Assembly (NCBI GenBank): GCA_036272915.1
Contig: DATAXV010000002.1
Coordinates: 1 to 23,806, forward strand
From: DATAXV01 sp036272915
GTDB taxonomy: Bacteria > Chloroflexota > Dormibacteria > Dormibacterales > Dormibacteraceae
DNA: 23,806 bases
Direction of reading: 5' to 3'
Shown here: one piece after another, positions 7,440 through 14,645 of the stretch
Position numbering within the stretch: the stretch's first letter is position 1
Layout of the letters: the number at the start of each line of letters is the position of its first letter
Notes under the pieces: generated by a model
What the model saw: the letters and a program-made list of their open reading frames with translations, nothing else
Told to the model about the DNA's origin: nothing
The model's database searches: none
Position numbers and translations under genes: made by a program

Positions 7440-7568
7440 TTCTCTCTCCTTCTGGCATCTGGGGCAGGCGGCCTCAGTCTGCGCCTCTGTGGCGTACGGG
7501 CACGCCAGCAGGCACCCCGGCCGTACTCAGTTCAACCGTCCCGCCATGCCCGCGCTTCCCTCGGCTGG

Positions 7569-7958
7569 TCAATGATCGCCTGGCTGGAATCTCTCGACCA
7601 GGCCGGCACGATCCGACGGCGGCTCATAGGGCTGTGGCCAGGCGTCGCTGACGCGCGCGATCCGGCCGTCGGCGTCGAGCTCGAAGAAGCAGAGCCCGGT
7701 CTCGGTCACGCCTTCCTCCGAGAAATCGATCCAGCTGGCCGCGGCCGATCCCTCGGCCACGATCCGACGCACGGCGAGGTGCCAGTCGCCGGGGAAGCCG
7801 TCGCGGTTGAAGCGGACATACGCGTCGCGTCCGCGCACCCGCTCACCGGTCTGGGCCATCTCGTAGACGACGTCCTCGGCGATCAGCTCGCCGAAAGTGT
7901 CCCAGTCCCTAGCCTCCGCCGCGGCCCAGTAGGCGGCCACGACCTCGTGCGCAGACAC
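7569..7958 (-). CDS. SnoaL-like/NTF2-fold protein
   Basis: A 129-residue protein with the NTF2/SnoaL pattern: an N-terminal helix 'VVAAYWAAAEARDWDTFGELIAEDV', then 'RGRDAYVRFNR', and a run of beta strands ending in 'RVSDAWPQPY'. Members are small cone-shaped enzymes or ligand-binding proteins (polyketide cyclases, isomerases, stress proteins), so no substrate is claimed. The start is GTG at 7958; TAGACT at 7965-7970 stands 6 nt before it and no ribosome binding site is present, so the mRNA is probably leaderless. It is transcribed in the same direction as its neighbours but appears to have its own promoter. The 129 bp after it, before the Rv2466c-like gene, hold only that gene's ribosome binding site. 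Confidence 0.75.
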   Translation of the reverse strand: MSAHEVVAAYWAAAEARDWDTFGELIAEDVVYEMAQTGERVRGRDAYVRFNRDGFPGDWHLAVRRIVAEGSAAASWIDFSEEGVTETGLCFFELDADGRIARVSDAWPQPYEPPSDRAGLVERFQPGDH

Positions 7959-7964
7959 GGCCGG

Positions 7965-7970
7965 AGTCTA
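7965..7970 (-). promoter_or_regulatory. TAGACT -10 box, leaderless promoter of the SnoaL-like gene
   Basis: On the minus strand GCGTAGACTC is followed 6 nt after the hexamer by the GTG start of the SnoaL-like gene. No TTGACA-like -35 is visible at 17-18 nt. The same element and the same spacing occur before the glycosyltransferase gene, which strengthens the call. Confidence 0.5.
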
Positions 7971-7990
7971 CGCGCGAGCGGTCGGGACCG

Positions 7991-8275
7991 CTATCGCCCG
8001 GTGCCCAGGTCGCCCGGCGGCGGCGGTTCACCGTGACCGGGGCCGCCGACGCCCACGCCGACCCGCCCCTCGTCGCTCGGCCCGGCGGGGCCCAGGCCCT
8101 GGACGGCGGCAGAGAGCCCGTTGAGGCGGGACTCCATCTGGGCCCCCCTCGGGGCGCCGCCACTCGCCCGCTTGCGGAGGGCGTCAAGCGCCTTCTGGAG
8201 CGGAGCGCCGATGCGGCGCAGGAGCCAGTGGGTGAAAAGTTCCTCCTCGGGCCCGTGATGCACGAGCGTGATCAT
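7991..8275 (-). CDS. Small hypothetical protein
   Basis: A possible 94-residue protein with a helical, charged N-terminal half ('MITLVHHGPEEELFTHWLLRRIGAPLQKALDALRKR') and a Gly/Pro-rich C-terminal tail. I recognise no family. Coding support comes from the high GC at third positions throughout and from its fit between same-strand genes: 47 nt after the glycosyltransferase stop and 32 nt before the SnoaL-like start. I see no ribosome binding site before ATG 8275, and longer in-frame extensions run into the glycosyltransferase gene with Arg/Pro-rich sequence, so the start is uncertain. It may be cotranscribed with the glycosyltransferase. Confidence 0.45.
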   Translation of the reverse strand: MITLVHHGPEEELFTHWLLRRIGAPLQKALDALRKRASGGAPRGAQMESRLNGLSAAVQGLGPAGPSDEGRVGVGVGGPGHGEPPPPGDLGTGR

Positions 8276-8322
8276 CGCGCAATGGCGAGGACGGCGGGCG
8301 GACAGTGGCGCAGCGGGGGCGC

Positions 8323-9453
8323 TCAGACCGGCTGCAGGCGGCGGGCGGGGACCAGCTCCCGGTAGACATCGAGAAGGGTGTCGAGGTTGGCCCGCAGCGA
8401 GTAGCGGGCGAGCACCCGCTGCCGGGCGAGGCGGCCCAGCTCGGCGGCGAGGGCAGGCGAGTCGATCAGGCGCGTCATCGCCCGCCCGAGCTCGCCGGCG
8501 AGGTCGAGCGGATCGAGCGTGATCCCGGCGCCGCGCACCACGTCCCCGTCGCAACCGACGTCGGTCGCGACCGGGCAGGCCCCGCAGGCCATCGCCTCGA
8601 GCAGCGCCAGCGAGAGCCCCTCGATCGAGGAGGGCAGGAAGAACGCCTCGGCGGCGCGGAGCAGTGCGACCCGCCGGCGCTCCTCGGTGATGAGGCCCAG
8701 GAAGGCGACCCTGCCGTCCCGGTGGCGCCGCTCCAGATGATCGCGCTCCCTGCCCGACCCGGCAACGGCCAGCCGGAGCGTCGGCGGGGGCGAGGAGTCG
8801 AGGAAGGCATCGATCAGGAGTGCGACGTTCTTCTCCGCGTCGAGCCGGCCGAGGTAGACGAAAAGGCGTTCGGCACCGAGGTCATGGGCGAAGGTCGAGG
8901 ATCCGGGGCGGAAGTGGCCGACGTCGACGCCGTTGGGGATGACCCGAAGCCGCCCCGATGGAACGCCCATGCTCTCGAGCAGGCGGGCCTGGGCGGCCCC
9001 GAAGACGATGACGCGGTCGCAGCGGCAGAGGAGCGCGGCGTAGATGCGGTAGAGGACGTGGGAGAGCCCGCCCCACCAGGTGAGCCGCACGTCGAAGGGG
9101 GCGTGCATGGTCGCCACCAGGGGGAGCCCCAATCCGTGGCAGAGCTCGGGCAACCCGAAGTCGTCGGAGGAGAAGGCGAGCGAGACGTGGACGACATCGA
9201 TGCGATGCTCGACCAGCGCCCGGCGCAGCCGGGAGCGGGTCCCGGGCCCGGCGATGGTCCATCCCTGTGAGATCCTCAGCGAGGGAAGCTCGACCGAGTC
9301 GAGTCCGGCCGAACCCGGATCGTGATGGAAGAAGACGACCTCGACGCCGCGCTCGTCGAGACCCCTCGTGACCTCTCTCGAATAGACAGTGAGCCCGTCT
9401 CCGGCCATCGCCCCACGCCGACCAAGCCAGGCCACCCTCAACGGGCCAGCCAC
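8323..9453 (-). CDS. Glycosyltransferase family 4 (GT-B)
   Basis: A 376-residue retaining glycosyltransferase of the GT4 type, cytoplasmic or membrane-associated, moving a sugar from a nucleotide-sugar donor. The N-terminal Rossmann domain starts 'LRVAWLGRRGAMAGDGLTVY', where the glycine loop would contact the acceptor side. The C-terminal donor domain contains 'VIPNGVD' (171-177), 'YLGRLDAEKN' (200-209) and the EX7E motif Glu278-Glu286 in 'SSIEGLSLALLEAMACG'. The start is GTG at 9453, with TAGACT 6 nt upstream and no ribosome binding site. The acceptor is unknown. It is divergent from the PlsY-like gene, and its nearness to lipid genes suggests, but does not prove, a glycolipid or envelope role. 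Confidence 0.9.
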   Translation of the reverse strand: MAGPLRVAWLGRRGAMAGDGLTVYSREVTRGLDERGVEVVFFHHDPGSAGLDSVELPSLRISQGWTIAGPGTRSRLRRALVEHRIDVVHVSLAFSSDDFGLPELCHGLGLPLVATMHAPFDVRLTWWGGLSHVLYRIYAALLCRCDRVIVFGAAQARLLESMGVPSGRLRVIPNGVDVGHFRPGSSTFAHDLGAERLFVYLGRLDAEKNVALLIDAFLDSSPPPTLRLAVAGSGRERDHLERRHRDGRVAFLGLITEERRRVALLRAAEAFFLPSSIEGLSLALLEAMACGACPVATDVGCDGDVVRGAGITLDPLDLAGELGRAMTRLIDSPALAAELGRLARQRVLARYSLRANLDTLLDVYRELVPARRLQPV

Positions 9454-9459
9454 ACGCCG

Positions 9460-9465
9460 AGTCTA
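9460..9465 (-). promoter_or_regulatory. TAGACT -10 box, leaderless promoter of the glycosyltransferase gene
   Basis: On the minus strand GCATAGACTC precedes the GTG start by 6 nt, an arrangement identical to that of the SnoaL-like gene 1.5 kb away. There is no ribosome binding site between the box and the start codon. The role is inferred from the conserved hexamer and spacing. Confidence 0.5.
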
Positions 9466-9578
9466 TGCGCATTCTGCCCGCCGGTCTCCGATTTCACCTC
9501 GCCCGCGGTAGGATCGCCGTGGGGTGCGCTGCACCTGAGGCGACGGTTGATACAAGAAGGGGTGCTGGATCGCGTGCG

Positions 9579-10250
9579 ATGCTGACCTGGCCAATGAATC
9601 TGCCGGCATTCTTCCTGCTCGGCTACCTGATGGGCTCGATACCGGTGGGCGTGGTCGTCGGGCATCTCGGCGGCATCGACATCCGCCGCTACGGCACCGG
9701 CAACATCGGCGCCTCCAACATCTTCCACAACCTCGGCTTCCTGCCCGCCGCGGTGGTCGGACTCGGCAGCTTCCTGCAGGGCTTCGCCCCACCCGCCATC
9801 GCCGGATGGGCGACCGGGTCGATGACCGTCGCCGCGGCCGCCGCCACCGGATCGGTCGTCGGCTACGCTTGGTCCGGGTTCCTCCGGCTGCACGGCGGCA
9901 GCGCGGTCGGCACCGCAACCGGAGCCGTCGCCGCGCTCGCCCCCTGGGGCCTGGTGCCGCTGCTCCTCTTCTATGCGATCGGCGGCCTCATCCACCAGTC
10001 CGCGCCCTCGGTGCTGCTGGGGCTGTTCTCCTACATCGTCTACACCGTGGTCGCGGCGCTCCCGCTGGCCGTGGTGGTGGCGGGGAGCGTGATCGTCTTC
10101 GTGGTCGTGATCAAGCGTCTCGACGGCGTCCGCCGCGACCTGCACGGCCATCGCGAACGGACCGCCTCCGTCATCCTCGGCCGCCTCATCAACGACCGCA
10201 AGCCCGGCCAGCACCTGGCCGGGCCGCGCGAGGAGCACGGCGGCGCCTGA
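9579..10250 (+). CDS. PlsY-like glycerol-3-phosphate acyltransferase family membrane protein, divergent
   Basis: A 223-residue multi-helix inner-membrane protein of the PlsY family, which acylates glycerol 3-phosphate from acyl phosphate. Motif 1 'GSIP' (19-22) and the glycine-rich motif 2 'GTGNIGASN' (39-47) are intact. Motif 3 is not: where PlsY has GH...GGKGVAT, this protein has 'GYAWSGFLRLHGGSAVGTATG' (95-115), so the His and the Lys are lost. The C-terminal tail 'VILGRLINDRKPG' is cytoplasmic-looking. Activity is therefore doubtful or altered. I chose ATG 9579 because upstream codons are atypical; AGAAGGGG lies 16 nt before it, rather far. TAGGAT at 9509-9514 may be its -10. It sits 93 nt before the hopanoid operon. 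Confidence 0.75.
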   Translation: MLTWPMNLPAFFLLGYLMGSIPVGVVVGHLGGIDIRRYGTGNIGASNIFHNLGFLPAAVVGLGSFLQGFAPPAIAGWATGSMTVAAAAATGSVVGYAWSGFLRLHGGSAVGTATGAVAALAPWGLVPLLLFYAIGGLIHQSAPSVLLGLFSYIVYTVVAALPLAVVVAGSVIVFVVVIKRLDGVRRDLHGHRERTASVILGRLINDRKPGQHLAGPREEHGGA

Positions 10251-10291
10251 TCAGGGGGCCTCAAACCCTGGTGTCCGGCGGAGGAAAAAGC

Positions 10292-10305
10292 TTATCCTCG
10301 GATAA
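10292..10305. promoter_or_regulatory. Dyad TTATCC-tc-GGATAA in the hopanoid operon leader
   Basis: A perfect 6-bp inverted repeat with a 2-bp centre lies in an AT-rich island (about 10285-10330) between the PlsY-like gene and the first operon gene, 38 nt before the GTG start at 10344. TATCCT (10293-10298) could serve as a -10 and the dyad as an overlapping operator. A weak hairpin CAGGG/CCCTG (10252-10270) just upstream may end PlsY-like transcription. The symmetry is seen; the regulatory role is inferred. Confidence 0.45.
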
Positions 10306-10343
10306 TGGTTGCCTCTGGTAAACCGTTGTCAGAGGAGCGGGGA

Positions 10344-11372
10344 GTGACAGATCGGGCGGCGGGTGCGGGCGGCGTTCCGCCGGCGCTCAGCAGATGGACC
10401 GCTGAGGTCGACAGCGAGCTGCGCCGTCTCGTGCTCGGTCGCGACTCCCTGCTCGGCCGCATGGCCTCCTATCAGATGGGGTGGGTCGACGCCGAAGGCG
10501 CGCCCGCCAGGGCCGGCGGCAAGTACCTACGCCCCAACCTCTGCCTGTGGGCGGCGGAGGCCAGGGGAGAGCCGGCCAGCTCGGCGCTCGCCGCCGCCTG
10601 CGCCATCGAGCTGGGGCACAACTTCACCCTCGTCCACGACGACGTCCAGGACGGCGACGAGCTGCGCCGCGGACGTCCGACGGTTTGGGCGGTCTGGGGC
10701 GAGGCCCAGGCCATCAACGGCGGCGACGGCCTCTTCGCCATCGCCCTCGGCACGCTGCTCCAGGGGGAGCCCGACGCCAGGCGCGCCGCCGCGGCGCGGA
10801 TCATCATCGAGGCGCTGCTCGAGGTCATCGAGGGCCAGTGCCTGGACCTCCAGAACGAGTGCCGGCCGGACACCGGGCCCGAGACCTACCTGCGGATGGT
10901 CGAGGCGAAAACCGGCGCCCTCTTCGGCGCCTGCCTCGAGGCCGGTGCGGCGATGAGCGGCGCCGACCCCGACGAGGCGGGTCATTTCCGCCGGGCCGGG
11001 CGGCTGCTCGGCATCGCCTTCCAGCTGCGCGACGACTGGCTCGGGGTCTGGGGACAGCCGGAGCTGACCGGCAAGTCCAAGGCCAACGACCTGGTCCGCC
11101 GCAAGGGGTCACACCCCGTCATCGCCGCCTATGACGCGGCCGATCCCTCCGGCAAGGAGGAGCTCCGACGGCTCTATCAGAGCCGAGGTCCCGAGGATGA
11201 GCCACGGATCCGCCACCTGCTGATGGAGCTTGGTGGTCCGGATCTGACCGTGGACGCCGCCACCACCCGAGCCCGGGAGGCGGTCACCGAGATCCAGCGC
11301 ACCGGGCTCGAGGCCGACCGCGTCGAGGAGTTTGCCCATGTCGCGCACCACGTCGCCCAAAGGAATCGCTGA
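10344..11372 (+). CDS. Short-chain polyprenyl diphosphate synthase (FPP/GGPP type)
   Basis: A 342-residue trans-prenyltransferase joining IPP to allylic diphosphates. It has 'GKYLRP' (59-64), the first Asp-rich motif 'DDVQD' (99-103) followed by 'GDELRRGRPT', and the second region 'QLRDDWLGVWG' (227-237), where DDxxD is relaxed to DDWLG as in many actinobacterial enzymes. Phe at position -5 from the first motif fits a C15-C20 product, and squalene synthesis by the next genes calls for FPP. I chose GTG 10344, 7 nt after GAGGAG. An ATG at 10305 is in frame, but its 13 codons (GTT, TCT, GGT, AAA, TTG, TCA) are unlike this genome. It is the first gene of the eight-gene operon and overlaps the next by 35 nt. 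Confidence 0.85.
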   Translation: MTDRAAGAGGVPPALSRWTAEVDSELRRLVLGRDSLLGRMASYQMGWVDAEGAPARAGGKYLRPNLCLWAAEARGEPASSALAAACAIELGHNFTLVHDDVQDGDELRRGRPTVWAVWGEAQAINGGDGLFAIALGTLLQGEPDARRAAAARIIIEALLEVIEGQCLDLQNECRPDTGPETYLRMVEAKTGALFGACLEAGAAMSGADPDEAGHFRRAGRLLGIAFQLRDDWLGVWGQPELTGKSKANDLVRRKGSHPVIAAYDAADPSGKEELRRLYQSRGPEDEPRIRHLLMELGGPDLTVDAATTRAREAVTEIQRTGLEADRVEEFAHVAHHVAQRNR

Positions 11373-12915
11373 CACCACGGCTCCGGCCCTACCCACCTCG
11401 AACGGGAACGGGAACGGAGCCGGGCACAGCAACGGAAGCGGGCCGCGGACGGTTGCGCGCAAAGCCGATCACATCCGCATCAACCTGGAGGAGGACGTCG
11501 CCGCCAAGGGCGTCGACACCGGGTTCGACGACTACCGCTTCCTGCATCGCGCCCTGCCCGAGATAGACCTCGACCAGGTGTCGACCGCGACGACCGTCTT
11601 CGGCCGCCGGCTGGCCGCCCCCATCCTCGCCTCCTGCATGACCGGGGGCACCGAGGAGGCGGGCCGGATCAACGCCACCCTGGCGGAGGCGGTGGCCGAC
11701 CTCGGCCTGGCCATGGGCCTGGGCTCCGGACGCGTGTTGCTCGAGCATCCCGAGGTGCTGCCCTCGTTTCGGGTCAGGCACCGGGCGCCGGACGCGCTGC
11801 TGCTCGCCAACCTGGGTGCTGTGCAGCTCAACCGCGGCGTCACCGCCGACGACTGCCGGCGGCTGCTCGACCTGCTCGAGGCGGACGCGCTGGTGCTCCA
11901 CCTCAATCCCCTCCAGGAGGCCCTCCAGGCGGAGGGCGACACCTGCTTCGCGAACCTGATCCCCCGCATCGCCGAGCTCTGCGAGGGGCTGGAGCGCCCG
12001 GTCGTGGTCAAGGAGGTGGGCTGGGGGATGGCCGCCGACATGGTCCAGGCCCTCCTCGAGGTGGGCGTCGCCGCGGTCGACGTCGCCGGCGCCGGAGGCA
12101 CCTCCTGGAGCGAGGTCGAGCGGCACCGCCTCGATGGCTGGCGCAGCCGCGTGGCGGGCGCCTTCGCCGACTGGGGCATCCCCACCGCCGAGGCGATTCG
12201 CGCGGCGCGGCGGGTCGCCCCGGGGGCCGTGCTCTTCGCCAGCGGCGGCGTCCGCGACGGCGTCGAGGTGGCCAAGGCGGTCGCCCTCGGCGCCGACCTG
12301 GTCGGCCTGGCCGGGCCCTTCCTGCGGGCCGCGGCGGGCGGCGCCGATTCCGCCAGGGAACTGGGCACGGAGCTGGTCCAGGCCCTGAAGCTGACGATGT
12401 TCTGCACCGGATGCGCCTCGCTCAACGAGCTCAGGGGCACGCCGCGTCTCCAGACTCGTGGCGCGCCCCAGTCGATGCTCCACTCCGAGGTGCAGCGGTA
12501 CGAGACGCCCGGTCCCGGCCAGTTCGTCGACATCACCGACGACATCGAGTCGGTGATCGCGCGCTCCGGCGTGCTCGAGGGCCAGGTCCACGTCTTCTCC
12601 AACCACACCACCGCCGCGATCCGGATCAACGAGAACGAGCCCCTGCTGCTCAACGATTTCCGCGGCCTGCTGCAGCGGCTGGTCCCGCCCGGCGGATACC
12701 GGCACGACAACATGGCCGAGCGGGTCGATGTTCCCGACGACGAGCCGATCAACGGCCACGCCCACTGCCAGCACCTGCTCCTCTCCTCGAGCGAGACGGT
12801 GCCGGTCAGCGCCGGGCGTCTGGCCATCGGCGCGTGGCAGCGCCTCTTCCTGATCGAGCTCTGCTCGCCCCGCGTCCGCCAGGTCACGATCCAGGTCAGC
12901 GGCCGGGGTTGGTGA
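11338..12915 (+). CDS. fni: Type 2 isopentenyl-diphosphate isomerase fused to a YjbQ/UPF0047 domain
   Basis: A 525-residue fusion in one unbroken frame. After a Gly/Asn/Ser-rich leader (1-37), residues about 38-375 form the FMN-dependent type 2 IPP isomerase: 'RKADHI' (41-46), 'MTGGT' (101-105), 'LNPLQE' with 'EGD' (189-201; Gln193 and Glu194 are the catalytic and metal residues of the family), and 'GAGGTSW' (251-257). Residues about 385-525 match the YjbQ/UPF0047 fold: 'FVDITDDI', 'SNHTTAAIRINENE' (421-434), 'HAHCQHLLLSSS' (474-485) and 'AGRLAIGAWQ' (492-501). The isomerase supplies DMAPP to the prenyl synthase upstream. YjbQ has weak thiamine-phosphate synthase activity in some bacteria and no settled role. 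ATG 11338 follows GAGGAG by 7 nt. Confidence 0.9.
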   Translation: MSRTTSPKGIADTTAPALPTSNGNGNGAGHSNGSGPRTVARKADHIRINLEEDVAAKGVDTGFDDYRFLHRALPEIDLDQVSTATTVFGRRLAAPILASCMTGGTEEAGRINATLAEAVADLGLAMGLGSGRVLLEHPEVLPSFRVRHRAPDALLLANLGAVQLNRGVTADDCRRLLDLLEADALVLHLNPLQEALQAEGDTCFANLIPRIAELCEGLERPVVVKEVGWGMAADMVQALLEVGVAAVDVAGAGGTSWSEVERHRLDGWRSRVAGAFADWGIPTAEAIRAARRVAPGAVLFASGGVRDGVEVAKAVALGADLVGLAGPFLRAAAGGADSARELGTELVQALKLTMFCTGCASLNELRGTPRLQTRGAPQSMLHSEVQRYETPGPGQFVDITDDIESVIARSGVLEGQVHVFSNHTTAAIRINENEPLLLNDFRGLLQRLVPPGGYRHDNMAERVDVPDDEPINGHAHCQHLLLSSSETVPVSAGRLAIGAWQRLFLIELCSPRVRQVTIQVSGRGW

Positions 12916-12924
12916 GGGCCTGAG

Positions 12925-13770
12925 ATGAAGGCGATGGCCGACGCCGATCGATGGTGCCGCACGCTGCTCAAGGGGCACTACGAGAACTTCTGGGTCTCGT
13001 CGCCCCTGGTGCCGCGGCGCCTGCGTCCGCACATGGCCCGCGTCTACGCCTACTGCCGGAGCGTCGACGACCTCGGCGACGAGTCGAGGGACCAGGCGGA
13101 CGCGCTCGGCCGGCTCGACCTCTGGCGGCGGGACGTCGAGCGCCTCTTCGCCGGCAACACGCCGGCCCATCCGGTGCTGATGGCCCTCTCCACCTCGGTC
13201 CGGGAGCTGCACCTCGAGGCCAGGCCCTTCCTCGACCTGATCGACGCCAACGTCCAGGACCAGCGGGTCCAGAGCTACCAGGAGTGGGCGGACGTCATCG
13301 CCTACTGCCGGCTCTCCGCCTCGCCGGTGGGCCGGATCGTGCTCGCCGTCTTCGGCGTCGCCGACGAGAGCCTGGTCCGCTTCTCCGACGACGTCTGCAA
13401 CGGCCTGCAGCTGGCCAACTTCGCCCAGGACGTGCGCGTCGACGAGGGCAAGGGTCGGTGCTACCTGCCCCAGGCCGAGATCGCCGCCGAGGGCACTCGA
13501 GGGGCGATCAGGGCGATGTGCGAGCAGGCCCGCACCCTGCTCGGCTCGGGCCACCAGCTGGAGGCCGCGGTTCCGGGCCGGCTCGGTCTGCAGCTGGCCA
13601 TGTACCGCCTCGGCGGGGAGGCGATCGTCGCCGCCGTCGAGCGCGGAGGGTACCGGACCGACGAGGTCCGGCCCAGCGTGCCCATGTCGGCCAAGGTGCG
13701 CATCATGCTCGGTGCGCTCTGGCGGACCCGGGGCGGCGGCATGCCGCCCGCCCAGGAGGTGCGATCGTGA
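12925..13770 (+). CDS. hpnC: HpnC, presqualene diphosphate-processing squalene synthase-like protein
   Basis: A 281-residue member of the squalene/phytoene synthase fold. In the HpnCDE route HpnD makes presqualene diphosphate, HpnC converts it to hydroxysqualene and HpnE reduces that to squalene. The 'HYENFWVSSPLVPRRLRPH' start is the HpnC-type N-terminus. The two Asp-rich metal sites are 'DDLGD' (48-52) and 'QDVRVDEGKGRCYLP' (168-182; Asp169 and Asp173). It starts 9 nt after the Fni-YjbQ stop and overlaps hpnD by 4 nt, so it is translationally coupled. Assignment as HpnC rather than HpnD rests on the N-terminal 'ENF' signature and gene order. Confidence 0.9.
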   Translation: MKAMADADRWCRTLLKGHYENFWVSSPLVPRRLRPHMARVYAYCRSVDDLGDESRDQADALGRLDLWRRDVERLFAGNTPAHPVLMALSTSVRELHLEARPFLDLIDANVQDQRVQSYQEWADVIAYCRLSASPVGRIVLAVFGVADESLVRFSDDVCNGLQLANFAQDVRVDEGKGRCYLPQAEIAAEGTRGAIRAMCEQARTLLGSGHQLEAAVPGRLGLQLAMYRLGGEAIVAAVERGGYRTDEVRPSVPMSAKVRIMLGALWRTRGGGMPPAQEVRS

Positions 13771-14645
13771 GCGATCTCGGCGCGACCAGGGCGGCGGCCT
13801 CACGGCGCAGCCGGCTGCGGCGAGCACAGCGCGAGTGCGCGCGCATCGCGCGCCAGGAGGCGACCAACTTCTACTGGGGCTTCATCGCCCTTCCCCACGA
13901 GAAGCGGACGGCGATCTACGCGCTCTACAGCTTCGCCCGGCAGGTCGACGACGAGGCCGACAGCGGCCTCGGCGGCGCCGAGGCCGGCATCCAGCGCCAG
14001 CGGGAGCGGCTGCGCTCCTGCCTGCGCGGGACCCGCGACGACGCCGTGACCGTGATCCTCGGCGAGGCGGTCGACCGCTACGGCATCCAGGCCTCCGAGC
14101 TGGAGGAGGTGATCGACGGGGTGGCCATGGACCTGACCCCGCCCCGCTTCGCCGACTGGGACGAGCTCCAGGCCTACTGCCGGCGGGTGGCCGGAGCGGT
14201 GGGCCGGATGTGCGTGCGCATCTTCGGCGACTCCAGCCCCGAAGGTCTGGACCGGGCCAACCGGCTGGGCCTGGCCCTGCAGCTGACCAACATCCTCCGC
14301 GACGTCCGCGAGGACGCCGGCATGGGCCGCTGCTACCTCCCCGAGGGGGACCTCCGGCAGTTCGGCATGAGCGTGGAGGACGTGCTGGCGCTGCGCTGCG
14401 GCGACGGCTGGGAGGGCTTCGTCGCCCACCAGGTGGATCGGGCGAGGGGTCTCTACGCCGATGGCCTCCACGTCTGCGACCACATCCCCCACTCCTCGGC
14501 CGCCTGCGTCCGGACCATGGCCGGGATCTACCGAGGCATCCTCGAGGAGATCGCCGGCAACCCGCGCCGGGTGCTGGAGGAGCGGATCTCGCTGCCCCCG
14601 TCGCGCAAGCTCTCGGTCGCCGTCGGGGCCTGGCTGCACGCATGA
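13767..14645 (+). CDS. hpnD: HpnD, presqualene diphosphate synthase
   Basis: A 292-residue squalene/phytoene synthase-fold enzyme that condenses two FPP head to head into presqualene diphosphate. It carries 'ATNFYWGFIALPHEKRTAIYALY', a hallmark of HpnD and phytoene synthases, the first Asp motif 'DDEAD' (61-65) and the second 'RDVREDAGMGRCYLP' (178-192; Asp179 and Asp183). The start is GTG 13767, overlapping the hpnC stop by 4 nt and preceded by AGGAGGT at 13754-13760. It overlaps hpnE by 4 nt. A phytoene synthase could look similar, but the hpnC-hpnD-hpnE order and the following cyclase decide for HpnD. Confidence 0.92.
   Translation: MSDLGATRAAASRRSRLRRAQRECARIARQEATNFYWGFIALPHEKRTAIYALYSFARQVDDEADSGLGGAEAGIQRQRERLRSCLRGTRDDAVTVILGEAVDRYGIQASELEEVIDGVAMDLTPPRFADWDELQAYCRRVAGAVGRMCVRIFGDSSPEGLDRANRLGLALQLTNILRDVREDAGMGRCYLPEGDLRQFGMSVEDVLALRCGDGWEGFVAHQVDRARGLYADGLHVCDHIPHSSAACVRTMAGIYRGILEEIAGNPRRVLEERISLPPSRKLSVAVGAWLHA

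Noticed and set aside
6006..8036. 676-codon open frame on the plus strand
   Set aside because: It is antisense to the SDR, the Rv2466c-like gene and the SnoaL-like gene, all of which have clear motifs; the translation is low-complexity Gly/Ala/Arg/Asp-rich.
9519..9578. GTG start at 9519 for the PlsY-like gene, 4 nt after TAGGAT
   Set aside because: The added 20 residues include ACA and AGA codons and no membrane segment, and the family begins near the first hydrophobic helix.
10305..10343. ATG start 13 codons upstream for the polyprenyl synthase
   Set aside because: The codons are A/T-ending and unlike the gene body, and GAGGAG stands 7 nt before GTG 10344. It remains possible as a leaderless start because TATCCT lies 6 nt before the ATG.
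11389..13827. 812-codon open frame on the minus strand
   Set aside because: It lies opposite the fni-yjbQ and hpnC genes, has Arg/Gly/Ala/His-biased translation with no motif, and is explained by the high GC of the coding strand.
12925..14645. Reading the hpnC/hpnD pair as carotenoid (phytoene) synthases
   Set aside because: Two paralogues in tandem followed by an HpnE-type flavoprotein, a squalene-hopene cyclase and hpnH match the HpnCDE squalene route instead.
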